This document shows, in pieces, positions 8,709 through 16,799 of a stretch of DNA of 60,333 bases. Source of the DNA: Propionivibrio dicarboxylicus (GTDB taxonomy: Bacteria > Pseudomonadota > Gammaproteobacteria > Burkholderiales > Rhodocyclaceae); NCBI GenBank assembly GCA_945902805.1, contig CAMDMZ010000026.1, forward strand, positions 1 to 60,333, given 5' to 3'. Position numbers and translations under genes: made by a program. The notes under the pieces are model-generated. The model worked only from the letters and a program-made list of their open reading frames with translations, ran no database searches and had not been told where the DNA came from. Each line of letters begins with the position of its first letter. Within the stretch, counting starts at the first letter, position 1.

Positions 8709-8733
8709 AAAAGTCGGTGCTGGCGGGACGGCG
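8709..8733 (+). repeat. 25-bp dispersed repeat, copy 3 (intergenic)
   Basis: This is a full match with T at the variable central position and G in the later one. It lies in the gap between the convergent cytochrome c and waaA genes, 13 bases before the waaA stop and just beyond the terminator hairpin. Confidence 0.85.
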
Positions 8734-8745
8734 GTTGATGTCTTT

Positions 8746-10020
8746 TTATCGAGCAATGGCACCGAGCACATGCGTCAGTGTGCGCTGCGTAGCGCCACGA
8801 TGATGCTCGGCAAAGCGGCGCCCGGCCTCACCCATGCGAATCAGTTGTGTCTGGTCGGCGAGTAGGGCCTTCACTGCAGCGACCAGTTGATCGGCATCCG
8901 TGATGGCGCGCGCCGCACCGCACGCGGTGGCGTCGCGCACTGCTTCGGCAAAATTCCGCGTCGACGGGCCGATAAGCACCGGCGTGCCAACCGCGCACGC
9001 CTCGATCAGATTCTGGCTACCGTAGTCGAGCAGGCTGCCGCCGATAAACGCCAGATCGGCCATGGTGTAGTAGGCCAGCATCTCGCCCATTGAATCGCCA
9101 ATCAGCACCTGCGTTTCTGGCGCTATCGGCTGGTCATCGGAGCGCCTTTGCACGCTAAAGCCAAGCTCTTTCGCCAAGGTTGCAACCGCATCGAAACGTT
9201 GCGGATGGCGCGGCACCATCACCAGCAACGCCGCCGGCGTTTGACAAGTTTTTTCGGTCTTGCGCCATGCCGCCAGAATCAACTCCTCTTCGCCTTCCCG
9301 CGTGCTGGCGGCCAGCCACACGGCGCGCTGCGGACATTTCGCGCGCAAGGCCACGCCGAGGGTCAATTGCGCTGCCGGTACCGCGCTATCGAATTTGACA
9401 TTCCCCGTGACCACCACGTCCAGCGCGCCCTGTGCCACAAAACGCGCCGCATCGTCTGCGGTCTGCGCGCAAATACTGGCGAGATTCTGCAAAGCTTCCT
9501 TCATCAGGCCGCCAAAATGCGCATAGCGACTCGCGGAACGCGCCGATAGGCGGGCATTGACCAGATGCAGGGGTACATTCTTCTCCTTACACGCGGCGAT
9601 CAAATTCGGCCACAACTCAGTCTCCATGATCAGGCCGAGCTGTGGGCGGAAATGCCGCAGGAAGCGATCCACCGCCCACGGCATATCGTAGGGCAGATAA
9701 ATCCGCTCAACGGAGTCACCGAACAGTTCTGTCGAGGTTTCACGCCCCGTCGGCGTCATGTGGGTGAATACGATGTGGGCGGCAGGAATTCGCTGGCGTA
9801 GCGCAGCGACGACCGGTTGTGCGGCACGCGTCTCACCGACCGACACGGCATGAATCCAAATTGTCGGTGCGGAATCGGTTTTCGCCCGGGCGCCGAAAAA
9901 GCCAAAGCGCTCCGCCCAATGCCGCAAATACTCCGGCTGCCGGCGTGCGCGCCACAGCAGATGCGCCAGCGCCCAGGGCATCAGCAACAGAATGGCAATG
10001 GTATAGAGTCGGCGCGACAT
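8746..10020 (-). CDS. waaA: 3-deoxy-D-manno-octulosonic acid (Kdo) transferase
   Basis: WaaA transfers Kdo from CMP-Kdo to lipid A precursor on the cytoplasmic face of the inner membrane, the first step of LPS inner-core assembly. The 424-residue product has an N-terminal membrane anchor, the glycosyltransferase-30 N-terminal domain (IWIHAVSVGETRAA, with the catalytic Glu region) and a GT-B C-terminal domain (FIGGSLLDYGSQNLIEACAVG). Its ATG overlaps the waaC stop as TAATG, so the two are translationally coupled. Confidence 0.96.
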   Translation of the reverse strand: MSRRLYTIAILLLMPWALAHLLWRARRQPEYLRHWAERFGFFGARAKTDSAPTIWIHAVSVGETRAAQPVVAALRQRIPAAHIVFTHMTPTGRETSTELFGDSVERIYLPYDMPWAVDRFLRHFRPQLGLIMETELWPNLIAACKEKNVPLHLVNARLSARSASRYAHFGGLMKEALQNLASICAQTADDAARFVAQGALDVVVTGNVKFDSAVPAAQLTLGVALRAKCPQRAVWLAASTREGEEELILAAWRKTEKTCQTPAALLVMVPRHPQRFDAVATLAKELGFSVQRRSDDQPIAPETQVLIGDSMGEMLAYYTMADLAFIGGSLLDYGSQNLIEACAVGTPVLIGPSTRNFAEAVRDATACGAARAITDADQLVAAVKALLADQTQLIRMGEAGRRFAEHHRGATQRTLTHVLGAIAR

Positions 10021-10973
10021 TAGAGCAGTTGTTCGACGGCGGCCAATACCTGATGGAGTTTGGGAGGTTCGCCCAGTCGGCCCAGATTGACGGCCTTTCC
10101 AGTGTTTTGACCCCCCGCTAGGACGCCCGTCAGACCGGGGTTCGAGGCGCAGAAAATGGCGATGGTCGGTCGATCGAGAGCCGCCGCAAGATGCACCAGG
10201 CCGGTGTCAACCCCGATTACGATCGTGGCGGCGGCGAGTAGCTCGGCAAGCTCGGTCAGGTTCTTGCGGGGCAAGGCGACCGCCCCCGGAATCGATGCCG
10301 CCAGACGTGTTGCCCGCTCGCGTTCGATTGCCGATCCGCCTGGCAACAGACATCGCAGTCCGCGTCGTGCTAGGTCCTGGCCGAGCGCGATCCAGTCTTG
10401 CTCGGGCCACAGCTTGTCGTCACGCGAGGTCGCCGTCAGGAGTATCGCCGTCGGCGTATCGTGCGTGGTGAAAGGATGCGTCGTGAGACCGTAATCCAGC
10501 ACCTCGGGCACGGAGTAACCCAGCGCCAGCGCTGCCAGCTGGCGGTTACGCACGACGGCGTGCAGATCGCGCGCCACATCAAAACAGCGCTCATACCAAT
10601 GGCTGGCCATAGGTTCGCGTGCCGATTGGCGACCATAACCGCTGCGCGGCCCATGGGCGAGACGCGCCAGGAGCGAACTCTTGATCAAGCCCTGGGTATC
10701 GAGCACCAGGTCATAGTCAGTGGCTTGAATGGCTTGCCGAAAAATCCGCATTTCCCGCCAGGTGCTCGCCGAAAGTAGGTTTTTTCGCCAGCGCCGTAAC
10801 GCAACCGGGATGACCCGATTGACGCCGTGATGCAGTCGTGGCAGTTCCGCGAAACCCTCCTCGACGACCCAATCAATTTGCGCGTCGGGATAAGCTTGGC
10901 AAATGTCAGTGACCACCGGCAGGTTGTGAACAACGTCGCCAAGCGAGGATGTCTTGACCAACAAGATACGCAT
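10020..10973 (-). CDS. waaC: LPS heptosyltransferase I
   Basis: WaaC adds the first L-glycero-D-manno-heptose to Kdo2-lipid A (GT9 family, GT-B fold). The N-terminus MRILLVKTSSLGDVVHNLPV is the family signature, so I start at the ATG at 10973. An in-frame ATG at 10991 would add six residues, and neither has a clear ribosome-binding site. The C-terminal domain shows GVDTGLVHLAAALDRPTIAI, the donor-sugar binding loop. The product is about 317 residues, normal for the family. It follows the toxin gene of a toxin-antitoxin pair by 27 bases and overlaps waaA. Confidence 0.94.
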   Translation of the reverse strand: MRILLVKTSSLGDVVHNLPVVTDICQAYPDAQIDWVVEEGFAELPRLHHGVNRVIPVALRRWRKNLLSASTWREMRIFRQAIQATDYDLVLDTQGLIKSSLLARLAHGPRSGYGRQSAREPMASHWYERCFDVARDLHAVVRNRQLAALALGYSVPEVLDYGLTTHPFTTHDTPTAILLTATSRDDKLWPEQDWIALGQDLARRGLRCLLPGGSAIERERATRLAASIPGAVALPRKNLTELAELLAAATIVIGVDTGLVHLAAALDRPTIAIFCASNPGLTGVLAGGQNTGKAVNLGRLGEPPKLHQVLAAVEQLL

Positions 10974-11000
10974 GGATTGGCGCGGGTTCATGAAAGTAAG

Positions 11001-11492
11001 CTATTCCCCAACTTCTTTCGCCACGGTTTCAATGATATTCGGGTGGATAAAGTACCCAGCAGGTTGGAGCTTCTCCAATAGGGGCCGCGCCGCAGGGATC
11101 AGTCCCTGTGACTTGGCGAGACCAATCACCGATGCTGTGCCAATGATGGAGAGATGTTGCGATTTCGCTTCTGCCCGGCCCGCGCGGTCATCAATGATGA
11201 GCAAGCATCCGGGCATCTGCAACGCAGCGGAAATGGTACTACGTTCGCCCGCATCAAGACCCGGATTCAGGGGTTGCCATGTACTTTCCGGCAACGACGG
11301 ACAATTTAGCCATCCGGCGTCGAATGCTTGGGCGATACGCGCCTTCCCCGGGTAGTCCGACGACGGCAATGCTTCGTCGCGAATTGCGGCGGTGACCAGG
11401 ATTTTCCCAAACAATTCGCGCAGCAGATCAAGGGCGTCAATGCGGGACAGTGCTATCAACGGCCCCGCATCGGCAATGACGACACTAAGCAA
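11001..11492 (-). CDS. DUF3368 PIN-like toxin
   Basis: This 163-residue protein has the PIN-fold acidic residues in VVIADAGPLIALSRID (first Asp), GERSTI (Glu) and LLIIDDRAGRAEA (Asp pair), matching DUF3368 proteins. These are putative ribonuclease toxins encoded after UPF0175-type antitoxins. It starts 3 bases downstream of the antitoxin stop and so forms a canonical two-gene module with antitoxin first. Ribonuclease activity is inferred from the family and its targets are unknown. Confidence 0.82.
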   Translation of the reverse strand: MLSVVIADAGPLIALSRIDALDLLRELFGKILVTAAIRDEALPSSDYPGKARIAQAFDAGWLNCPSLPESTWQPLNPGLDAGERSTISAALQMPGCLLIIDDRAGRAEAKSQHLSIIGTASVIGLAKSQGLIPAARPLLEKLQPAGYFIHPNIIETVAKEVGE

Positions 11493-11495
11493 ATA

Positions 11496-11846
11496 TCACC
11501 CCTTTTGTGCCAACCATTGCTTACCCGAATTGAGATCGTCACGAGCGTCCGATTCATTGCCGCTAGTCAATGGGATACCAAGACTGGAGAACAGGGTCAG
11601 CATTTCGGGCAAGGACTTGTCAGTCATTCTTGCGGCGAACCCGGCAGAAACGGCTCCACTACGGAATAACGACACCGCAAGAGCGACCCGTACCGCCCCC
11701 AGATCGGGAAAGGCGAGCTTTTCCAGATCGACCAATAAGGCTTCCGGATGGTCACGGTTCATCACGACCACCATATCGTCATTCTTTGCACTGCGTAGAG
11801 CAGTCGACGGGTTTGTCTTGAGCTGGCGAATATTTACGGTCTGCAT
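11496..11846 (-). CDS. antitoxin, Phd-like N-terminus with UPF0175-like C-terminus
   Basis: The 116-residue product begins MQTVNIRQLKTNPSTALRSA, with VVVMNRDHPEALLVDLE, the pattern of Phd/YefM antitoxins. The second half (VRVALAVSLFRSGAVSAGFA, with MTDKSLPEMLTLFSSLGIPL) resembles the helix-turn-helix of UPF0175 proteins. The likely role is neutralising the DUF3368 toxin just downstream and autorepressing the operon. AGGAGA lies just upstream of the ATG. The combination of both antitoxin modules in one small protein is notable but has precedents in annotations. Confidence 0.8.
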   Translation of the reverse strand: MQTVNIRQLKTNPSTALRSAKNDDMVVVMNRDHPEALLVDLEKLAFPDLGAVRVALAVSLFRSGAVSAGFAARMTDKSLPEMLTLFSSLGIPLTSGNESDARDDLNSGKQWLAQKG

Positions 11847-11870
11847 GATGTTCTCCTAGCATGTGGGAAC

Positions 11871-11900
11871 ATTATAAGCTCGCCCATTGACGCTATCGAA
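11871..11900 (-). promoter_or_regulatory. putative promoter of the antitoxin-toxin operon
   Basis: On the minus strand a perfect TATAAT (-10, 11876-11871) is preceded by TTCGAT (11900-11895) with an 18-base spacer. The -10 box lies about 25 bases upstream of the antitoxin ATG. The -35 box is poor, as expected for a promoter that may be autoregulated. Confidence 0.45.
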
Positions 11901-11953
11901 TACTTGAAATACCGTCAGCCCTCTTGGGCTACTATGGATGTCAACGATCGCTA

Positions 11954-12547
11954 TTACTTGGACGGATCAAGCATCCGTTCCGCATACCGGGCAATCAAAT
12001 CGATTTCCAGATTCACTGGGCTGCCGGGCTCTAGGTATTTCAGCGTCGTCACGGCGACCGTGTGCGGGATCAGGTTGATCGAGAACTTGCGGCCCTTGAC
12101 GGTATTTGTCGTCAGCGAAACGCCATTCACCGTGATCGAGCCTTTGCGCGCGATGTACTTGGCGATGGCCTTGGGCGCCTTGATCACCAGTTCGTGCGAT
12201 TCACCGATCTGGTCGAACTTCACCACCTTGCCCACGCCATCAACGTGTCCGGAAACCAGATGACCACCCAGTCGATCGGATAGCCGGAGCGCCTTCTCCA
12301 GATTCAACTCGCTGCCCTCGGAATCGAGGCCGGTCGTGCAGCTCAAGGTCTCCTCTGACACATCGACCTGATACGCGCTCTTCTTCTTGGCGATGACCGT
12401 GAGGCAAACCCCGCCGTGGGCAATCGAATCACCCAAGGCCACATCCTTGAGATCCAGACCTGGCGCTGAAACAGTCAGGCGCACGCCCTTTTCCAGCGGT
12501 TGGCGATGGGTAATGGTGCCGATGGCAGAGATGATTCCAGTAAACAT
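11954..12547 (-). CDS. ribE: riboflavin synthase, alpha subunit
   Basis: The enzyme dismutates two 6,7-dimethyl-8-ribityllumazines into riboflavin and the pyrimidine precursor. The 197-residue protein has the two internally similar lumazine-binding domains: MFTGIISAIGTITH with GDSIAHGGVCLTV in the first half, and GHLVSGHVDGVGKV with GSITVNGVSLTTN in the second. Length and order fit the family. It is separated from dsbD by 8 bases on the same strand, and the rest of the riboflavin pathway is not in this window. Confidence 0.96.
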   Translation of the reverse strand: MFTGIISAIGTITHRQPLEKGVRLTVSAPGLDLKDVALGDSIAHGGVCLTVIAKKKSAYQVDVSEETLSCTTGLDSEGSELNLEKALRLSDRLGGHLVSGHVDGVGKVVKFDQIGESHELVIKAPKAIAKYIARKGSITVNGVSLTTNTVKGRKFSINLIPHTVAVTTLKYLEPGSPVNLEIDLIARYAERMLDPSK

Positions 12548-12555
12548 GGTGTTCT

Positions 12556-14373
12556 TCAGCGCAAAGCGCTCTCCAGAGTGGGAAGGAATTTATCGGCTGG
12601 CACGAAACCGACGACTCGCAACGGGGCGATCTCCTGCCCCTGGCGGTCAAAGAAAATCATGCCGGGCGGGCCAAACAAACCGAAGCGTTTGAGCAAGGCC
12701 TTGTCGGCGTCGGTGTTGGCCGTAACGTCCGCCTTGAGCAAAGTGAATTTGCCCATTGTCGCGGCAACCTGCGAATCGGCAAACGTGAAGCGCTCCATTT
12801 CCTTGCAACTCACACACCAGTCGGCGTAGAAATCGAGCATGACTGGCTGGGTAGCCGATTTCAGGCGTGCCTCAAGCTCGGCCACCGAGGTGACTTTCTG
12901 AAAAGTCGGCGCTGGCGCATTTCCTAATTGCGCGGCGGAGGCTCCACCACGTAAGAATCCCAGCGGCTGCAACGGGTCTTTCGCGCCGCCGAGCACGCCA
13001 GCCAGCATGGCGGCGCCGGCCATCAGCAAAACGACGCCGAGACCCTTGCCGAAACGCTGTGTTCCGCGCACATTGGCGGCCAGCGGCTCCAGTGCATGCA
13101 GATAAATCGACGGGATGATCAATAGCAGTGCCCAGCCAAGCATACCGGCCCAAAGTGGGATCACGGGCGAGACCAGCCAGAGCGCCGTGGCAAGCATGAT
13201 GACGCCGAAGAACTTTTTGACACCTTCCATCCACGGTCCGGACTTCGGCAGTAGTGACCGCGAGAACGCGCCCACCAAGAGCAGCGGTGCACCCATGCCC
13301 AAGGCCATGACGAATAGCGCCGTGCCGCCGAGCGCGGCATTGCCGGTTTGGGCGATATAGAGCAGTGCGCCAGCCAACGGTGCGGCCACGCAAGGACCGA
13401 CAATCAACGCCGACAGGGCCCCCATCAGCGCAATCGCCGGCAGCGAGCCACCTTGGTGGTTGGCCGTATCCGAGATCCGGCTTTGCAGCGCGGCCGGCAT
13501 TTGCAGCTCATAGAACCCGAACATCGAAAACGACAGCACGACAAACACCAGCGCAAAGCCGCCAAGCACCCAGACGTTTTGCAAGGCAGCAGACAGCAGC
13601 GTGCCAGACAATCCGGCCGCCACGCCAACAGCAGCATAGGTCAAGGCCATCCCCAGTACATACGCCAGCGAGAGCACGAAGGCACGCAAATGCGTCACAG
13701 CGTGACCATGATTGACGATGATGCCAGAGAGAATCGGGATCATCGGAAACACGCAAGGCGTCAGCGACAGCAGCAGGCCAAAGCCGAAAAAGCTGACCAG
13801 AATGAGGCCGAGGTTATCGCCCTTGAAAAGCCCGGCGATGCGACTGGTTTCGTCACCAGTCGGCGGGGCGACGGGATCGGCCACTGGCGCCGCAGTCGAA
13901 AAAGTCGGGGCTGGCGAGACGGCGGCAGCAGAGGAGGCAGCAGAGGGAACAGCGGAAGTTTTCGGCGCGCCAGGTAAGCTCAGGCTGGCTTTGTCAGTGA
14001 CTGGCGGATAACAAATGCCGCCGTCCCAGCACCCTTGCGAAATCGCGGTCAGCGTGATGGCGCCTGTTGCGGCAGACACCGGCAAGAGCATTTTTACATC
14101 CTGGCGATAGGTTTCGACCTTGCCAAATATCTCGTCTTCCTTGACTTTGCCGGCCGGCAATTTGATCTCGCCGAGTGTGGCGCCATCGAGCGAGAACTTG
14201 AATTTCTCGCGATACATGTAATAACCGTCGGTGATTTGCCAGCGCGCTTCGATCGTTTGCGCATCCACCGCGCGCGCCGAAAAGCGAAACGCCTGGGTGG
14301 GTTCTAGCGGTTCCTCGCTACGGGCAAAAGTCGACAGCAAGAAAAGGGACAGCAATAAGAGTCGCGTCAGCAT
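12556..14373 (-). CDS. dsbD: thiol:disulfide interchange protein DsbD
   Basis: DsbD moves reducing power from cytoplasmic thioredoxin across the inner membrane to periplasmic partners such as cytochrome c maturation proteins and DsbC. I start at the ATG at 14373 (signal peptide MLTRLLLLSLFLLSTFA), giving 605 residues and overlapping cutA by 7 bases. Domains in order are nDsbD (Cys pair in GCWDGGICYPP), a Pro/Ala linker, eight membrane spans with LTPCVFPMIPIL and the partner Cys in GPCVAAPLAG, a second linker, and cDsbD with the thioredoxin motif DWCVSCKEME. Both linkers contain the 25-bp dispersed repeat, read as SPAPTF and APAPTF. Confidence 0.95.
   Translation of the reverse strand: MLTRLLLLSLFLLSTFARSEEPLEPTQAFRFSARAVDAQTIEARWQITDGYYMYREKFKFSLDGATLGEIKLPAGKVKEDEIFGKVETYRQDVKMLLPVSAATGAITLTAISQGCWDGGICYPPVTDKASLSLPGAPKTSAVPSAASSAAAVSPAPTFSTAAPVADPVAPPTGDETSRIAGLFKGDNLGLILVSFFGFGLLLSLTPCVFPMIPILSGIIVNHGHAVTHLRAFVLSLAYVLGMALTYAAVGVAAGLSGTLLSAALQNVWVLGGFALVFVVLSFSMFGFYELQMPAALQSRISDTANHQGGSLPAIALMGALSALIVGPCVAAPLAGALLYIAQTGNAALGGTALFVMALGMGAPLLLVGAFSRSLLPKSGPWMEGVKKFFGVIMLATALWLVSPVIPLWAGMLGWALLLIIPSIYLHALEPLAANVRGTQRFGKGLGVVLLMAGAAMLAGVLGGAKDPLQPLGFLRGGASAAQLGNAPAPTFQKVTSVAELEARLKSATQPVMLDFYADWCVSCKEMERFTFADSQVAATMGKFTLLKADVTANTDADKALLKRFGLFGPPGMIFFDRQGQEIAPLRVVGFVPADKFLPTLESALR
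12901..12917 (+). repeat. 25-bp dispersed repeat, partial copy 4 (inside dsbD)
   Basis: The first 17 bases match (AAAAGTCGG, C, GCTGGCG) and the 3' end is lost. dsbD reads it as APAPTFQ in the linker between the membrane domain and the C-terminal thioredoxin domain. Confidence 0.65.
13900..13924 (+). repeat. 25-bp dispersed repeat, copy 5 (inside dsbD)
   Basis: This is a full-length copy with G at the central variable position and A in the later one. dsbD reads it as AVSPAPTF in the low-complexity linker between the N-terminal domain and the first membrane span. Confidence 0.85.
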
Positions 14374-14711
14374 GAAAGGGTATCCGTGGTGGGGGCCGCT
14401 GCAGTTTCGGTAGCGACCCAATCAAGGTAGGCAGGTAGCCCGCGTGCGACTGGGACAGCGATGATCTCAGGAAGTTCATAGGGGTGCTGGGCACGAATCT
14501 CGGCTTCCAGCGCCGCATAGGTCGCTGCCGTGGCTTTGATCAGGAGCGGCACTTCGCTCGCCGTTTCAACGGCATCAGCCCAGCGATAGACCGAACGACA
14601 CGGTGCCAATATATTTACGCATGCCGCCAAGCGCTGCTCAACCAAATGGGCCGCGAGGGACTCGGCACTTTCCCTATCGGGCAAATTGGTGAAGATGAGC
14701 AGGACTTCCAT
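14367..14711 (-). CDS. cutA: divalent-cation tolerance protein CutA
   Basis: CutA is a small trimeric cytoplasmic protein (114 residues) linked to copper and other divalent-cation tolerance, with no agreed biochemical role. The core motifs LLIFTNLPDRESAESLA, HLVEQRLAACVNIL and the C-terminal HPYELPEIIAVPV with YLDWV are typical. It precedes dsbD with a 7-base overlap. In E. coli cutA and dsbD are also adjacent, so the pairing is conserved. Confidence 0.95.
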   Translation of the reverse strand: MEVLLIFTNLPDRESAESLAAHLVEQRLAACVNILAPCRSVYRWADAVETASEVPLLIKATAATYAALEAEIRAQHPYELPEIIAVPVARGLPAYLDWVATETAAAPTTDTLSC

Positions 14712-14763
14712 CGTTCTATTCTACCTTCGGCCATGTCACTGATTGTTTTACCCTTCTGGTACG

Positions 14764-15732
14764 ATGAGCAAAATCCTTGAAAGCCTGATGGCGGCCGAAC
14801 GCTTGCGGCGCGACGTGCAAGAGCGACGTGCGCCGGAGAGCCCCGCGTTGGAGGCCGAACGCGACGCCGAAGCGGTCGCGCTCGCCGCCGCCGGCGCGGC
14901 GGAAAACGGCGTTCGCCAGGCCGAGGAAAGGCTGCGGCAGGAGACCGAGCTACTGGCCGTGGCCCAGCGCCGACATGCGGCTGAAGAGCTGGCCATGCAG
15001 CAAGCCCAAGCCAAATCTGCCGCCGATACGGAGGCGGAAGCCATTGCCGCCGAGCGCGCCCACGCCGAACGAATGCTGGAAAACGCAGTGCGCTTACGGA
15101 TCGACGCCGAACAACGGGCCTTGACTGATGCCAAGCGCCGTGAGCTTGCCGCTGCCGAATTGGCGACTGCCGCCACGTCGCGCGCCCAGCGCGAACAGGA
15201 AGCAGAAGCCTTGGCCAAGGAGCGCGCCGCATCCGAACGACGCGCCGCCGATCTCGCCACCGAGAAGGTGCGGGCGGAACAGATTGCCGAGGCCGCTGCA
15301 CTGGCGCGCAGCGCCGCCGAACGCGATGCGTTGTTGCAAACCGAGCGCCGCCTCGCGCAAGAGAATGCCGCCCAACAAGCCCTGGAGTCGCGCCTGGATG
15401 CGGAACATGAGGGCGACTCGGGCAGTATTGACGGCTTGACGAAGGAGTCTCCGTTCCCGATCAAGGTGCAGTTGCCGGCCAAACCATCGATGCCCAGCCC
15501 CCACAATGTGCCAAAGAAATCCATGTTCAGTTCTGGCTTGGGTACGGCAATTACCGCTGTGGTTGGGGTACTGTCCGGGTTGGGGATTGGACTCAATGGG
15601 GCTGACTATCTCGGCGGCCAAAGCAATAAGGGCTCACGCCTATCAGGCTACGAGGCCCCGCTGCAACTTGATCCGGAGCTTCATTCGCTGCCGCAGCCAA
15701 TACGCACAATTCAGCGCGACAAGAAGAAATAG
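14764..15732 (+). CDS. coiled-coil protein with a C-terminal membrane segment, unknown function
   Basis: I do not recognise this 322-residue protein. From about residue 5 to 225 it is an almost unbroken Ala/Glu/Arg-rich helix (for example AEERLRQETELLAVAQRRHA), predicted to form a long coiled coil. A Pro/Ser linker and one hydrophobic segment near residue 270 (AITAVVGVLSGLGIGL) follow, then a polar tail ending in RDKKK. The start ATG at 14764 is preferred; a TTG at 14743 would add seven residues. It is divergent from cutA and has no evident operon partner. TolA-like or scaffold roles are possible by architecture only. Confidence 0.7.
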   Translation: MSKILESLMAAERLRRDVQERRAPESPALEAERDAEAVALAAAGAAENGVRQAEERLRQETELLAVAQRRHAAEELAMQQAQAKSAADTEAEAIAAERAHAERMLENAVRLRIDAEQRALTDAKRRELAAAELATAATSRAQREQEAEALAKERAASERRAADLATEKVRAEQIAEAAALARSAAERDALLQTERRLAQENAAQQALESRLDAEHEGDSGSIDGLTKESPFPIKVQLPAKPSMPSPHNVPKKSMFSSGLGTAITAVVGVLSGLGIGLNGADYLGGQSNKGSRLSGYEAPLQLDPELHSLPQPIRTIQRDKKK

Positions 15733-15820
15733 GCTGCCGCAGAATTTGCCGGCGGGGGTAATTGACATTTGAACCAAATACCCTCATTTTGTGGGTTCCC
15801 CATCAAAATGGACGCCCACC

Positions 15821-16696
15821 ATGAAAACAGCCAGCATCAAATCTGAAGTCGATAGCCTTTTCCCGTCGTCCCGACTTGACCGCCGAGGCTTCATCGTGAC
15901 GGCCTTGGGCGCCGGCTTCGCGGTTGCCGTGCAACCCTCCGCCGCGCAAAGCCCCGTGAAAACGCCCGCCGACGGTCTCACCACAGGCCAAATCACTGTT
16001 CCGGTCGCGGATGGTGAAATGGTGGCTTTCCGTGCCATGCCGGCTGGCAAAACCAACGTCCCGGTGGTTCTAGTGGTTTCGGAAATCTTTGGCGTGCATG
16101 AGTACATTGCTGACGTTTGCCTGCGCCTGGCGAAAGAAGGCTATATGGCCATCGCACCCGAGCTATTCGCGCGCTATGGTGATCCGCGCAAAATCGCCAA
16201 CGTCGCCGATATCATGTCCGGCGTCATCGCCAAGGTACCGGATGCGGGGGTAATGGCGGATTTCGATGCCTGCGTGGCGTGGGCAAGCAAAAATGGGGGC
16301 GATGCCAGCAAATTGGCCATTACTGGCTTTTGCTGGGGCGGGCGACAAACCTGGCTGTATGCCGCTCACAATCCAGCGGTTAAAGCGGGTGTGGCGTGGT
16401 ACGGGCGTCTCGATGGCGAGGTTAATGACCGCACCCCGAAATACCCGCTGGATATCGCCGCGCAACTTAAGGTGCCCGTGCTCGGTCTCTACGGTGGAGC
16501 CGACCAAGGGATTCCGCTGGACGATGTTGAGGCGATGAGGGAAGCCGTGAAGAAGGGCGGTTCTAAATCCGAACTCCATGTCTATCCCGGCGCACCACAT
16601 GCCTTCCATGCCGATTATCGTCCGACCTTCAAAAAAGACGCGGCAGAAGATGGCTGGAAACGCCTGCTGGTCTGGCTGAAGACTCATGGGTTGTAA
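15821..16696 (+). CDS. dienelactone hydrolase family protein, Tat-type signal
   Basis: This alpha/beta-hydrolase of 291 residues matches carboxymethylenebutenolidase-like enzymes. The nucleophile is the Cys of GFCWGGRQTW, the acid is Asp in YGGADQGIP, and the His is in GAPHAFHADYRP. The N-terminus carries a twin-arginine-like signal (LDRRGFIVTALGAGFAVAV), so the folded enzyme is probably exported. A perfect -35 box TTGACA lies at 15762-15767, with a weak -10 candidate CATTTT 17 bases on. No aromatic-degradation genes are adjacent, so the substrate is unknown. Confidence 0.88.
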   Translation: MKTASIKSEVDSLFPSSRLDRRGFIVTALGAGFAVAVQPSAAQSPVKTPADGLTTGQITVPVADGEMVAFRAMPAGKTNVPVVLVVSEIFGVHEYIADVCLRLAKEGYMAIAPELFARYGDPRKIANVADIMSGVIAKVPDAGVMADFDACVAWASKNGGDASKLAITGFCWGGRQTWLYAAHNPAVKAGVAWYGRLDGEVNDRTPKYPLDIAAQLKVPVLGLYGGADQGIPLDDVEAMREAVKKGGSKSELHVYPGAPHAFHADYRPTFKKDAAEDGWKRLLVWLKTHGL

Positions 16697-16722
16697 ACAC
16701 CCGGCACGGATGGGCTGAAATA

Positions 16723-16789
16723 CGGACCGACTGCCCCACTACCAATTACGGTGGCGTGGTCTATAGTTTGAGCAGGAGTAGTCGGTCCG
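16723..16789. repeat. 10-bp inverted repeat upstream of the SprA-related gene
   Basis: The arms CGGACCGACT (16723-16732) and AGTCGGTCCG (16780-16789) are perfect complements separated by 47 bases. The second arm ends next to the GGAGG ribosome-binding site of the following gene. It could be a paired regulator site or a leader-RNA structure. Confidence 0.55.
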
Positions 16790-16799
16790 GAGGTTTGTA

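Noticed and set aside
12675-12705. GTCGGCGTCGGTGTTGGCC in dsbD as another repeat copy
   Set aside because: Only the GTCGGTG part matches, and it encodes conserved cDsbD residues.
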